Shown: piece after piece, positions 1 to 8,551 of the stretch
How positions within the stretch are numbered: the first letter of the stretch is position 1
How the letters are laid out: the number at the start of each line of letters is the position of its first letter
Assembly (NCBI GenBank): GCA_030529655.1
Contig: JAUMWJ010000010.1
Location: 1 to 52,789, forward strand
From: Eubacteriales bacterium
GTDB lineage: Bacteria > Bacillota > Clostridia > Oscillospirales > Oscillospiraceae
Reading direction: 5' to 3'
DNA: 52,789 nucleotides
Translations under genes and position numbers: made by a program
Notes under the pieces: model-generated
Databases searched by the model: none
Told to the model about the DNA's origin: nothing
The model's input: only the letters and a program-made list of their open reading frames with translations

Positions 1-4
1 ACTC

Positions 5-1006
5 TTACTTATTGATGGCCTCGTTGACGGCGACGGCCACAGCCACGGTCATGCCGACCATGGGGTTGTTGCCTGCACCCAGGAAGCCCATCATCTCAAC
101 GTGAGCGGGGACGGAGGAGGAACCTGCGAACTGAGCATCAGAGTGCATACGGCCCATGGTATCGGTCATACCATAGGAAGCGGGGCCTGCTGCCATGTTA
201 TCGGGATGCAGCGTACGGCCGGTGCCGCCACCGGATGCCACGGAGAAGTACTTCTTACCCTGCTCAATGCACTCCTTCTTGTAAGTGCCGGCAACGGGAT
301 GCTGGAAGCGGGTGGGGTTGGTGGAGTTACCGGTGATGGACACATCCACGCCCTCGCTGTGCATGATGGCAACACCCTCACGGACATCGTCAGCACCGTA
401 GCAGCGCACGTTGGCGCGCTCGCCCTCAGAGTAACGGATCTCGCGGACGATCTTCAGCTCGCTGGTGAAATAATCGAACTGGGTCTGCACATAGGTAAAG
501 CCGTTGATACGGGAGATGATCTGTGCAGCGTCCTTGCCCAGACCGTTCAGGATCACGCGCAGGGGCTCCTTGCGGGCCTTGTTGGCGTTCTTGACGATAC
601 CGATAGCACCTTCAGCAGCGGCAAAGGACTCGTGGCCTGCCAAGAAGGCAAAGCACTTGGACTCTTCGCTCAGCAGCATAGCACCCAGATTACCATGGCC
701 CAGACCGACCTTACGGTCATCAGCGACGGAACCGTCGATGCAGAATGCCTGCAGACCGACACCGATCATCTTAGCAGCCTCAGCAGCGCTCTTCACGCCG
801 GCCTTGATGGCGATAGCAGCGCCCACGGTATAGGCCCAGCAAGCGTTCTCAAAGCAGATGGGCTGAATGCCCTTAACGATTTCATAGGGATCAAAACCCT
901 TCGCCTGGCAGATCTCGCGGCACTCTTCCACGGAGGAGATACCGTACTGAGCGAGGACGCCGTTGATCTTATCGATTCTTCTTTCGTAACTTTCAAACAA
1001 TGCCAT
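5..1006 (-). CDS. GGGtGRT protein (conserved, function unknown)
   Basis: This 333-residue protein carries the GGGTGRT signature at residues 259-265 that gives the family its name, so the family call is firm although its biochemical role is not known to me. Other visible blocks are GHGN near 103-106, a Thr/Asn-rich stretch near 226-232 and a C-terminal Gly/Ala/Val-rich tail. Eight cysteines (29, 33, 51, 56, 89, 118, 202, 246), including the pair 29/33, could bind metal or a cluster. There is no signal peptide or membrane segment, so it should be cytoplasmic. The ATG follows an AGGAGG Shine-Dalgarno sequence. It lies 18 bases after the NifU-like gene, in the same direction, so the two are probably co-transcribed and may act together. 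Confidence 0.9.
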   Translation of the reverse strand: MALFESYERRIDKINGVLAQYGISSVEECREICQAKGFDPYEIVKGIQPICFENACWAYTVGAAIAIKAGVKSAAEAAKMIGVGLQAFCIDGSVADDRKVGLGHGNLGAMLLSEESKCFAFLAGHESFAAAEGAIGIVKNANKARKEPLRVILNGLGKDAAQIISRINGFTYVQTQFDYFTSELKIVREIRYSEGERANVRCYGADDVREGVAIMHSEGVDVSITGNSTNPTRFQHPVAGTYKKECIEQGKKYFSVASGGGTGRTLHPDNMAAGPASYGMTDTMGRMHSDAQFAGSSSVPAHVEMMGFLGAGNNPMVGMTVAVAVAVNEAINK

Positions 1007-1024
1007 TTTTTTCGTCCTCCTCTC

Positions 1025-1717
1025 TTATTCCTGACGCGGGTCAATATACTTGGCCGCGTTGTCGAACTGACCGTAATGGCTCTTTGCCTTCTCCAGAGCG
1101 GTGTTGGCATCGTCACCCTTCTTGATGAAGTCCATCATCTTGCCCAGGCTGATGAACTCGTAACCGACGATCTCGTCGTCCTTGTTCAGAGCCAGACGGG
1201 TCACGTAACCCTCAGCCATTTCCAGATAGCGGGGGCCCTTCTCCTTGGTGGCGAACATGGTACCCACCTGAGAGCGCAGACCCTTACCCAGGTCTTCCAG
1301 ACCTGCGCCGACAGCCAGACCGCCCTCGGAGAATGCGGACTGGGTACGGCCATAGACGATCTGCAGGAACAGCTCGCGCATAGCGGTGTTGATAGCATCG
1401 CACACCAGGTCGGTGTTCAGTGCTTCCAAAATGGTCTTGCCGATCAGGATCTCGGAAGCCATAGCAGCGGAATGGGTCATACCGGAGCAGCCGATGGTCT
1501 CCACCAGAGCCTCTTCGATGACACCGTTCTTCACGTTCAGCGTCAGCTTGCAGGCGCCCTGCTGGGGAGCGCACCAGCCGATACCGTGCGTAAAGCCGGA
1601 AATATCGGAAATTTCCTTGGCCTGAACCCACTTGCCCTCTTCAGGAATGGGAGCAGGACCGTGATAAGCGCCCTTAGCGACAGGACACATATGCTGAACC
1701 TCGGTCGTGTAAATCAT
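1025..1717 (-). CDS. NifU-like iron-sulfur cluster assembly scaffold protein
   Basis: This 230-residue protein resembles the IscU/NifU N-terminal scaffold fold. It has cysteines at 11, 49, 56, 77 and 106, with the motif GCSGMTHSA around 76-84 matching the conserved GCxxS-type cluster-binding loop. It is longer than stand-alone IscU (about 130 residues) and has a C-terminal extension after about 130. It is expected to assemble or deliver Fe-S clusters in the cytoplasm. The GGGtGRT gene follows 18 bases downstream, an arrangement I recall as typical for that family. No isc or suf gene is nearby, so this is probably a specialised scaffold for its partner rather than the general assembly machine. 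The start is ATG; the SD (AAGGAAAT type) is moderate. Confidence 0.82.
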   Translation of the reverse strand: MIYTTEVQHMCPVAKGAYHGPAPIPEEGKWVQAKEISDISGFTHGIGWCAPQQGACKLTLNVKNGVIEEALVETIGCSGMTHSAAMASEILIGKTILEALNTDLVCDAINTAMRELFLQIVYGRTQSAFSEGGLAVGAGLEDLGKGLRSQVGTMFATKEKGPRYLEMAEGYVTRLALNKDDEIVGYEFISLGKMMDFIKKGDDANTALEKAKSHYGQFDNAAKYIDPRQE

Positions 1718-1765
1718 AATTATGATTTCCTTTCTGTAATGTATTTTTTTGATTTTTTGCGGGGT

Positions 1766-1793
1766 ATTATTTCAAATCAAAATTGATTTTCAA
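1766..1793 (-). promoter_or_regulatory. Candidate vegetative promoter for the NifU-like/GGGtGRT pair
   Basis: On the minus strand a TTGAAA -35 box (1788-1793) is separated by 16 bases from an AATAAT -10 box (1766-1771). It lies between the trpS stop and the scaffold gene, giving a leader of about 40 bases. The match is reasonable but the region is AT-rich, so chance is possible. Confidence 0.5.
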
Positions 1794-1809
1794 TAAACAA
1801 CGAATGGCA

Positions 1810-2805
1810 TTAGCGAGCCACAAAGCCCACCTTGCGGTAAACCTTGCTCAAGGTCTTATTGGCAAGGTACTGAGCGTGCTGTGCACCCTCTTTGTAGACG
1901 CTCTCCAAATAGGCCTTATCGGCGATCATGCGCTCAGACTCCTCGCGGATGGGACGCAGCAGTTCCACTACAGCTTCACCAACAGCGGGCTTGAAGATAC
2001 CGTAACCCTGACCGGCAAACTCGGCCTCGGCCTCTTCGATGGTCTTGCCGGTAGCAGTGCAGTAAATGGTCAGCAGGTTGGAGATACCGGCCTTGTTGAC
2101 CTTATCGAACTTCACGGCGGTCTCGCAGTCGGTGACGGCACGCTTGAACTTGCGCATGATGTCCTCCGGCTTATCCATGAGGAACACGCAGCCATCGGGA
2201 TCGGACTTGCTCATCTTATTGGCGGGATCACCCAAGCTCATCACGCGGGCGCCCATCTTGGGGATAAAGGGCTCAGGCAGCGTAAAGGTATCGCTATACA
2301 CGCCATTAAAGCGCTGTGCGATGTCGCGGGTCAACTCCACATGCTGCTTTTGATCCTCACCCACCGGCACCAGATCTGCCTGATACAGCAGGATATCGGC
2401 AGCCATCAGCACGGGGTAAGTGAACAGGCCGGAGGTGATATTATCAGCATGCTGCTTGGCCTTTGCCTTAAACTGGGTCATACGGCTCAGTTCGCCGAAC
2501 TGGGTATAACAGCCCAGTACCCAACCCAACTCTGCGTGCTGCGGTACATGGCTCTGGATAAACATAATATTCTTCTTGGGATCCAAGCCGCAGGCAATAT
2601 ACTGTGCCAGCTGGTTCACGCTGCGCTTACGAAGCAAAGCCGGTTCCTGACGGACGGTGATGGCGTGCATATCCACGATGCAGTACAGACACTCGTACTC
2701 ATCCTGCAGTGCCACCCAGTTCTTGATAGCACCCATGTAGGAACCCAATGTCAGTTCACCGGAGGGCTGAATACCACTGAAAATTCTCTTTTTCTTTTCT
2801 TCCAC
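1810..2805 (-). CDS. trpS: Tryptophanyl-tRNA synthetase
   Basis: This class Ic aminoacyl-tRNA synthetase charges tRNA-Trp with tryptophan. The protein is 331 residues, the usual bacterial length. The N-terminus has the PSGELTLGSYMGA form of the HIGH motif at about 14-26, and KMSKS is present near residue 200. The start is GTG at 2805 with GAGG eight bases upstream; no in-frame ATG with a better SD exists further up. It has its own promoter (2898-2926), and the leader of about 85 bases is too short for a T-box, so classical tRNA-sensing control is not evident. Confidence 0.96.
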   Translation of the reverse strand: MEEKKKRIFSGIQPSGELTLGSYMGAIKNWVALQDEYECLYCIVDMHAITVRQEPALLRKRSVNQLAQYIACGLDPKKNIMFIQSHVPQHAELGWVLGCYTQFGELSRMTQFKAKAKQHADNITSGLFTYPVLMAADILLYQADLVPVGEDQKQHVELTRDIAQRFNGVYSDTFTLPEPFIPKMGARVMSLGDPANKMSKSDPDGCVFLMDKPEDIMRKFKRAVTDCETAVKFDKVNKAGISNLLTIYCTATGKTIEEAEAEFAGQGYGIFKPAVGEAVVELLRPIREESERMIADKAYLESVYKEGAQHAQYLANKTLSKVYRKVGFVAR

Positions 2806-2897
2806 GATAACGACCTCGCCTTCTATTGCCTCCCCATTTTCATGAGGAACATTCTAATATCACCGAGCCAAATTGCCCCAGTATCATTATGTTGCAC

Positions 2898-2926
2898 ATT
2901 TTACCATATTTTTTATGGAATTGCAA
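2898..2926 (-). promoter_or_regulatory. SigA-type promoter of trpS
   Basis: On the minus strand TTGCAA (2921-2926), a 17-base spacer and TAAAAT (2898-2903) form a good vegetative promoter. Its -35 box lies only 19 bases from the -35 box of the divergent gltX promoter, so the two polymerase sites are back to back and may compete. Confidence 0.72.
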
Positions 2927-2945
2927 CGGAAATACGCAATCAATA

Positions 2946-2973
2946 TTGACTTTTTTGCAGTATTAAATATAAT
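2946..2973 (+). promoter_or_regulatory. SigA-type promoter of gltX operon
   Basis: TTGACT (2946-2951), a 16-base spacer and a perfect TATAAT (2968-2973) precede gltX. Transcription would start near 2980, leaving a leader of about 47 bases before the ATG at 3027. Confidence 0.8.
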
Positions 2974-3026
2974 ATATAAGTAATTTTTTGCTTTCTGATA
3001 ACCAGTCAACAGGAGGATGCGATAAA

Positions 3027-4514
3027 ATGTCGATGGATATGAAGTATTTTGAGGAAATGGAAGCCAAAATCCCCCACGGAAAGGTGCGTACCCGTTTCGC
3101 CCCTTCCCCCACCGGTTATATGCACGTCGGTAACCTGCGTACCGCTCTGTATACCTGGCTGATTGCCCGCGCGAACAACGGTACGTTCATTCTGCGTATT
3201 GAAGATACCGATCAGGGTCGTTATGTGGACGGCGCTGTGGACGTAATCTACCGCACCATGGCACAGTGCGGTCTTACCCACGATGAAGGCCCCGATGTAG
3301 GCGGCCCCGTGGCACCCTATATTCAGTCCGAACGCCGTGACACCTATGGTAAGTATGCCCGCCTGTTGGTGGAAAAAGGCGGTGCCTACTACTGCTTCTG
3401 CGAAAAGACCGAATCCGAAGAGGATTCCGGCGATTTCAACCGAGCTGCCGATCCCTGCCGCGATCTGTCCGCAGAGGAAGTGCAGGAGAAACTCTCCGCC
3501 GGTATGCCCTATGTGATTCGCCAGAAGATTCCCACCGAGGGTACGACCACATTCCACGATGCCATTTTTGGTGACATTACCGTGGAAAACAGCACTTTGG
3601 ATGATCAGGTGCTTTTGAAGCGTGACGGCCTGCCCACCTATAACTTTGCCAATGTGATCGATGACCATCTGATGGGCATCACCCATGTGGTGCGTGGCAG
3701 CGAATATCTTTCGTCTGCTCCCAAGTACAATCTACTGTACGAGTCCTTTGGTTGGGAAGTGCCCACCTATGTCCATTGCTCCCCCGTCATGCGTGACAGT
3801 CAAAATAAGATGTCCAAGCGTCATGGCGATCCCTCCTATGAGGATCTGATCGCGCAGGGCTATCTGACCGAGGCAGTTTTGAACTATGTGGCGCTGCTGG
3901 GCTGGTCTCCCAAGGGTGAGCAAGCAGAGCAGGAGATCTTCTCTTTGGATGAGCTGGTCAAAGCCTTTGATATGACAGGTATTTCCAAGTCCCCTGCCAT
4001 CTTTGACCGCGTCAAGCTGGATCATTTCAACGCCGTCTATCTGCGTAATCTGCCTGCTGATGCGTTCCACAAGGTGGCTGAACCTTATATTCGCCAAAGT
4101 GTAAAGGGTGATTTCGACACTGCCGCCATTGCCGCACTGCTGCAGGCTCGCTGCGAGCGTCTGACCGATATCCCCGAAAAGGTGGATTTCTTCGATGCGC
4201 TGCCCGCTTACGATGTGGAGTGCTTCACCAATAAGAAGTCCAAGACTAATTCCGAGGTTTCCCTCGCTATGCTGCAGGCCGCTGTACCCGCCTTGGAAGC
4301 CTTGAGTGATTGGACCGTGGACGGCATCCACGATACACTGATCGATCTGGCCGCCAAGCTGGAAGTTAAGAACGCCACGCTGATGTGGCCTGTGCGTATT
4401 GCCGCAGCCGGCAAGCTGGTCACTCCCGGCGGTGCTGTGGAAATCTGCCATATTCTCGGCAAAGGTGAAACCATCCGCCGCCTCAAGGCCGGCATGACCA
4501 TGCTGGGCGCATGA
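3027..4514 (+). CDS. gltX: Glutamyl-tRNA synthetase
   Basis: This class I synthetase charges tRNA-Glu. The 495-residue protein has the APSPTGYMHVGN form of the HIGH motif near the N-terminus, the IEDTDQGR block typical of the Glu/Gln family, and KMSKRHGD as the KMSKS loop. The ATG at 3027 is chosen because AGGAGG lies ten bases upstream; a longer reading frame from a TTG at 2988 would start close to the transcription start and lacks an SD. Its TGA overlaps the ATG of the next gene (ATGA), so the SpoIIM-family gene and then glnN are likely translated from the same message, which groups glutamate and glutamine functions. Confidence 0.96.
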   Translation: MSMDMKYFEEMEAKIPHGKVRTRFAPSPTGYMHVGNLRTALYTWLIARANNGTFILRIEDTDQGRYVDGAVDVIYRTMAQCGLTHDEGPDVGGPVAPYIQSERRDTYGKYARLLVEKGGAYYCFCEKTESEEDSGDFNRAADPCRDLSAEEVQEKLSAGMPYVIRQKIPTEGTTTFHDAIFGDITVENSTLDDQVLLKRDGLPTYNFANVIDDHLMGITHVVRGSEYLSSAPKYNLLYESFGWEVPTYVHCSPVMRDSQNKMSKRHGDPSYEDLIAQGYLTEAVLNYVALLGWSPKGEQAEQEIFSLDELVKAFDMTGISKSPAIFDRVKLDHFNAVYLRNLPADAFHKVAEPYIRQSVKGDFDTAAIAALLQARCERLTDIPEKVDFFDALPAYDVECFTNKKSKTNSEVSLAMLQAAVPALEALSDWTVDGIHDTLIDLAAKLEVKNATLMWPVRIAAAGKLVTPGGAVEICHILGKGETIRRLKAGMTMLGA

Positions 4515-5125
4515 TGAAACAACATTACAATGAGCTGCGGCAGTTCTACCGCAATGACTTCCGCTATGATCTGATCATCACCGCCATTGCATTTATGGCG
4601 CTGATCCTCATTAGCTTCTTTGTTGGTCTTTTTCTGCCCGATTTGGCAAGCCGTATCGTGGAGCAGTTTGCCCAGCAACTGGCAGATCTGGGTCTGCAGG
4701 AAGCTGACATTTCGATCAGCGCACTCATGCTCTTTGCCAATAACCTGCGTGCTATGGTGGTGTCTATTTGCTACGGCTTCATTCCGTTTATCCGCCTTCC
4801 GGCGCTTTCTCTGGGTGTGAACTCCGTGCTTATGGGACTGTTTGGTGCTTATTATGTCAATAGCGGCATCTCTCTGTGGGCCTATCTGGCCGGTATTATT
4901 CCCCACGGCATTTTTGAGCTGCCCGCGCTTGTCATTTCTCTGAGCTGCGCGCTGTATTTGTGCCGCTGTGTCAGCGACAGTATTCGCAGCAAGGTAAAGG
5001 GCACCATAGGCACAGCCGTTAAGCAAATCATGGAGGTGCTTATATTCCATGTGGTGCCGCTCCTTTTGGCAGCAGCATTTGTCGAGGCCTATATCACGCC
5101 CCGTATTCTCAACTTATTCCTATAA
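4511..5125 (+). CDS. SpoIIM-family (DUF95) integral membrane protein
   Basis: This 204-residue membrane protein has about five hydrophobic helices, with strong segments near 22-44, 75-95, 100-120, 125-150 and 180-200. The block PHGIFELPA near residue 135 is a hallmark of the SpoIIM/DUF95 family. In Bacillus, SpoIIM works with SpoIID and SpoIIP during engulfment, but many DUF95 members are not sporulation proteins, and the PHGIFELPA block is more typical of the broader family. The true SpoIIM of this genome may be elsewhere. The start codon overlaps the gltX stop (ATGA), implying translational coupling. Role in this operon is unknown. Confidence 0.75.
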   Translation: MMKQHYNELRQFYRNDFRYDLIITAIAFMALILISFFVGLFLPDLASRIVEQFAQQLADLGLQEADISISALMLFANNLRAMVVSICYGFIPFIRLPALSLGVNSVLMGLFGAYYVNSGISLWAYLAGIIPHGIFELPALVISLSCALYLCRCVSDSIRSKVKGTIGTAVKQIMEVLIFHVVPLLLAAAFVEAYITPRILNLFL

Positions 5126-5131
5126 AAAACA

Positions 5132-5146
5132 GCCGCATTCTGCGGC
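5132..5146 (+). promoter_or_regulatory. Small hairpin directly upstream of the glnN ribosome binding site
   Basis: GCCGCA (5132-5137) and TGCGGC (5141-5146) form a perfect 6-bp stem with a TTC loop. It ends one base before the AAAGGAG ribosome binding site of glnN (5148-5154). There is no T-run after it in the plus direction, so it is not a plus-strand terminator. It may influence glnN translation or mRNA processing; function is inferred only from position. Confidence 0.45.
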
Positions 5147-5160
5147 GAAAGGAGCTTACA

Positions 5161-7257
5161 ATGAACAAGACAACAAAGAACATTCCTGAACTGTTTGGCA
5201 GCATGGTATTTAATGAGCAGCAAATGCGACAGCGTCTGCCTCAGGCTATCTTTGATGCCTGGCAGCAATGCCTGATTCAGGGTACTTCATTGGATCGCTC
5301 CATCGCCTCGGAGATTGCCAATGCGATGAAAGATTGGGCTATCGAGTTGGGTGCCACACACTATACCCATTGGTTCCAACCTATGACCGGTATCACTGCC
5401 GAGAAGCACGACAGCTTTATCTCTCCTGTCGGCCGAGATCAGATCATAATGGAATTGAGCGGAAAAGAATTGTCACAGGGCGAGGCAGACGCCTCCAGTT
5501 TCCCTTCCGGCGGTCTGCGTGCTACCTTTGAAGCGCGGGGCTATACCGCTTGGGACCCAACTTCCTATGCCTTTATCAAGGATAACACCCTCTATATCCC
5601 CACTATTTTCTGCTCTTACAGCGGTGAAACACTGGATAAGAAAACGCCGCTCCTGCGCTCCATGCGCCTGCTGGACAAGGAGTGCATCCGTATTCTGCGT
5701 CTATTCGGCAATACCGAGGCACAGCATGTCACACCGCAGGTAGGTCCCGAGCAAGAATATTTCCTTATCGACAAGGAAATGTACCATCAGCGTGAGGACT
5801 TGATACTGTGCGGCCGTACGCTGTTCGGTGCCAAGCCCCCCAAGGGTCAAGAGCTGGACGATCACTACTACGGCGCCATTAAACCCCGCGTTGCCGCTTT
5901 CATGCACGAGCTGGACGAGGAGCTGTGGAAGGTAGGCGTGCTGGCAAAGACGGAGCATAACGAGGTGGCTCCCGCTCAGCATGAGATCGCCCCGGTTTAC
6001 ACCGATGCCAATACCGCCTGCGATCACAACCAGTTGACTATGGAGTTATTGAAGAAGGTAGCAGATCGCCATGATCTGGTGTGCCTGCTTCACGAAAAGC
6101 CCTTTGCAGGTGTCAACGGCAGCGGCAAGCATGACAACTGGTCTTTGGCCACCGATACCGGCGAAAATCTGCTTAAGCCCGGAAAAACCCCCAGTCAGAA
6201 TGCACAGTTTTTGCTGTTCCTTGCCGCATTTATCAAGGGTGTTGACGAATATCAGGATATGCTGCGCTGCTGCGTATCCTATCCCGGCAACGACCACCGT
6301 CTGGGCGGCAACGAAGCGCCTCCTGCTGTGGTGTCGATCTTCCTCGGCGATGAACTGACCGCAATTCTTGATTCCATTGTGAACGGTAAGGAATATGTGG
6401 ACATTACCAAGAGGACATTGGAGATTGGTGTGGACACCTTGCCCGAAATTCCGCAGGATACGACGGATCGCAACCGTACCTCTCCCATTGCCTTTACCGG
6501 CAATAAGTTTGAGTTCCGTATGTTGGGCTCTTCCCAGTCGATTGCCAGTCCCAACGTGGTACTCAACACCATGATGATCGACGAGCTGCATCGGTTTGCC
6601 GACATTCTGGAGAAGGCAGATGATTTCCAGGCGGCTTTGCAGAAACTGCTGCACGATACCTTCCGTGATCATCAGCGCATTATATTTAACGGCAATGGCT
6701 ATGACGATGCGTGGGTAGAAGAAGCAGTGCGTCGTGGCCTGAGCAATCTGCGCGATACAGTGGATTGTATGCCTGCTTATATCAATGAGAAAAATACGGC
6801 TCTTTTTTCTAAATACGGTATTCTCTCCGAGGCGGAAATGAGCGCCCGTTACGAGATCCATCTGGAAAACTACTGCAAGATCAATTCCATTGAAGCGAAC
6901 ACCATACTGGATATGACACGCCGTCATATATTACCTGCCGTGTTCCGTTATGCCGATGAGCTTTCCAAAACTATCCTCCGCAAGCGCGAGATCATCGGCT
7001 CGGCGAAAGCTGAGTACGAAACATTACAGCGTCTGACCGTGCTCACCGACACACTGCATGATTTGTGCGATCAGCTGCAAAGCGCTTTGGATCATGCACC
7101 TGCTACGACCGGCGACATCAGCTCTGCTCATTATTCCCGAGACGAGATCTTTGCCGGAGTCAAGAAGATCGGCAGTGTCATCAGCAAGCTGGAGGCCCTT
7201 ACGGATGCCTCCTACTGGCCCTATCCTACTTACGCAGATATTTTATTCTCCGTTTGA
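5161..7257 (+). CDS. glnN: Glutamine synthetase type III
   Basis: This cytoplasmic ATP-dependent enzyme makes glutamine from glutamate and ammonia. At 698 residues it matches the GSIII family, which is much longer than GlnA type I. Visible family blocks include the MTG-x-x-AEKHDSF segment near 78-88, FPSGGLRATFEARGYTAWD near 115-134, the metal-binding GPEQEYFLID and HNEVAPAQHEIAP segments, and the NRTSPIAFTGNKFEFR block. ATG follows AAAGGAG by six bases. Only 35 bases separate it from the preceding gene and no promoter is visible there, so it probably shares the gltX transcript. A strong terminator follows immediately. No GlnR-type site was recognised. Confidence 0.96.
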   Translation: MNKTTKNIPELFGSMVFNEQQMRQRLPQAIFDAWQQCLIQGTSLDRSIASEIANAMKDWAIELGATHYTHWFQPMTGITAEKHDSFISPVGRDQIIMELSGKELSQGEADASSFPSGGLRATFEARGYTAWDPTSYAFIKDNTLYIPTIFCSYSGETLDKKTPLLRSMRLLDKECIRILRLFGNTEAQHVTPQVGPEQEYFLIDKEMYHQREDLILCGRTLFGAKPPKGQELDDHYYGAIKPRVAAFMHELDEELWKVGVLAKTEHNEVAPAQHEIAPVYTDANTACDHNQLTMELLKKVADRHDLVCLLHEKPFAGVNGSGKHDNWSLATDTGENLLKPGKTPSQNAQFLLFLAAFIKGVDEYQDMLRCCVSYPGNDHRLGGNEAPPAVVSIFLGDELTAILDSIVNGKEYVDITKRTLEIGVDTLPEIPQDTTDRNRTSPIAFTGNKFEFRMLGSSQSIASPNVVLNTMMIDELHRFADILEKADDFQAALQKLLHDTFRDHQRIIFNGNGYDDAWVEEAVRRGLSNLRDTVDCMPAYINEKNTALFSKYGILSEAEMSARYEIHLENYCKINSIEANTILDMTRRHILPAVFRYADELSKTILRKREIIGSAKAEYETLQRLTVLTDTLHDLCDQLQSALDHAPATTGDISSAHYSRDEIFAGVKKIGSVISKLEALTDASYWPYPTYADILFSV

Positions 7258-7260
7258 TAA

Positions 7261-7290
7261 AAATTCCGGAAGCTCACGCTTCCGGAATTT
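7261..7290. terminator. Bidirectional terminator between glnN and the YkvI-family gene
   Basis: A perfect 13-bp stem (7261-7273 with 7278-7290) has a 4-base loop and T-rich flanks on both strands. It ends glnN on the plus strand. The TGA stop of the minus-strand permease gene sits across the loop (7274-7276), so the same hairpin also ends that gene, with its last codons inside the stem. Confidence 0.9.
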
Positions 7291-8353
7291 TTTCTTTCAT
7301 TTTTTTCTTTTCCCGTTCAAAATGAACGACCAGACCGACGATATAAATCACGCTGATATATCCGAAAAATGGGAATACCGTTCCCACCAGATCCCCAAAT
7401 CCTACCAAACTGCCGGCCCAAACACATACGCCCACTGCCAGGCACAGCAGCTTCTTCTTTTTCATCAAAGTCGGCTTCTTCTGCTCAGCGTAGGTCGTCA
7501 AAGCCACCAACGAGCCAAGAGAATTACAAAACATGGCGATCAGCATCAAAATTCCGTAACAGCCGCCCAAAACAGGGTTGATATGGCTGCCTACTGCCAC
7601 CATCGGCAGCTCGGATTCTGTCGCCTTGGGGAAAACAGCCAGCGATCCCAACACGGCGAACGCTACACCCATCAGTATTAAACCGGCCAATACGATACCG
7701 AAATACACCGTTTTCTCTTTCTTCACCAGTTTTCCTACCGGTGTCATAATGCCAATGCCGCCTAAAATATTATAGGAAACAAATGTTAATGCGGCGATCA
7801 GCCAATTCGGTGTCATGGGATTGGTATTTGTTTTTGTCAGGTGGAATATACCGTGCATACCAAACTTGCAAAACGCCAGCACGGCAAACAGAATCGTCGC
7901 ACCCACCAAAATGGGGATCAACGAGGAAAATACGCGAACCATACCGTTAATGCCCAGCATGGTGACTATCACCAGAACTGCCGCAAAAGCCAAGCCGCCC
8001 AGCCATACGGGAACGGCAAAAAGCTGATACAGCAAGGCCGCCACGCCTGCCGTCATGATCACCGACGAGCAAAGCAACAATGCCGCCACGATCAAGCCGG
8101 ACGCTGTACGCAGCCACGGAATATTCCACGGCACCAAAAGCTGATCCACTTCCTCGCAGCCGGTCATCTGGTTCAGGCGAATGAGCATAATGCCCAGCAT
8201 CACGAACATTGTGACCGCTATGACGAACCCCACATATCCCCAGTTGCCAAAGGAGCCGAAAAACTGCCACATCTCCTGCCCCGACACATAACCGGCACCC
8301 AAAAAACAGCCTGCATACATAAAGGCAAGCGATATTGTTTTTAACTCTTTCAA
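7274..8353 (-). CDS. YkvI-family membrane permease
   Basis: This 359-residue integral membrane protein has about ten hydrophobic helices and starts with the segment GAGYVSGQE near residues 20-28, which matches the G-G-x-x-S-G-x-E pattern of helix 1 in YkvI-type proteins of the APC transporter superfamily. The substrate is unknown to me; related carriers move amino acids or similar organic ions. The start is TTG at 8353, with GAGGTG five bases upstream. The C-terminus is Lys/Glu-rich and ends inside the terminator. A second YkvI-family gene lies at 10722-11765, and the two enclose a phosphate acyltransferase and an aminotransferase, suggesting that uptake of an amino or organic acid may be linked to its metabolism. 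Confidence 0.78.
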   Translation of the reverse strand: MKELKTISLAFMYAGCFLGAGYVSGQEMWQFFGSFGNWGYVGFVIAVTMFVMLGIMLIRLNQMTGCEEVDQLLVPWNIPWLRTASGLIVAALLLCSSVIMTAGVAALLYQLFAVPVWLGGLAFAAVLVIVTMLGINGMVRVFSSLIPILVGATILFAVLAFCKFGMHGIFHLTKTNTNPMTPNWLIAALTFVSYNILGGIGIMTPVGKLVKKEKTVYFGIVLAGLILMGVAFAVLGSLAVFPKATESELPMVAVGSHINPVLGGCYGILMLIAMFCNSLGSLVALTTYAEQKKPTLMKKKKLLCLAVGVCVWAGSLVGFGDLVGTVFPFFGYISVIYIVGLVVHFEREKKKMKEKIPEA

Positions 8354-8459
8354 ACTTTCACCTCAGCAGATATAATCAACTTTATTCAGTGTAACCTCTA
8401 CCGTTTCCTTCGTCAACCCCATATTCCGGAAAATTTTATTGAATCATTCGCTGATTTTA

Positions 8460-8488
8460 TTGACGATAGGGCTGCAAAGATGTATAAT
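8460..8488 (+). promoter_or_regulatory. SigA-type promoter of the phosphate acyltransferase gene
   Basis: TTGACG (8460-8465), a 17-base spacer and a perfect TATAAT (8483-8488) give a strong vegetative promoter. Transcription should start near 8495, about 57 bases before the ATG at 8552. Confidence 0.82.
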
Positions 8489-8551
8489 TTTACCGACAAA
8501 CATAAGAATTTGGGCAATTAAGAAAAAATGAATGGAGGAGGCATATTTTTC

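Noticed and set aside
2806-2897. T-box riboswitch upstream of trpS
   Set aside because: The leader from the mapped-by-eye promoter is only about 85 bases, with no T-box core motif or terminator/antiterminator pair.
101-2949. Long plus-strand open frames opposite the GGGtGRT/NifU/trpS genes (up to 561 residues)
   Set aside because: They are antisense shadows: low-complexity Leu/Gly/His-rich translations, no SD, and the minus-strand genes have clear families.
2988-3026. Upstream TTG start adding 13 residues to GltX
   Set aside because: It lies close to the predicted transcription start and has no SD, whereas ATG 3027 has AGGAGG at ten bases.
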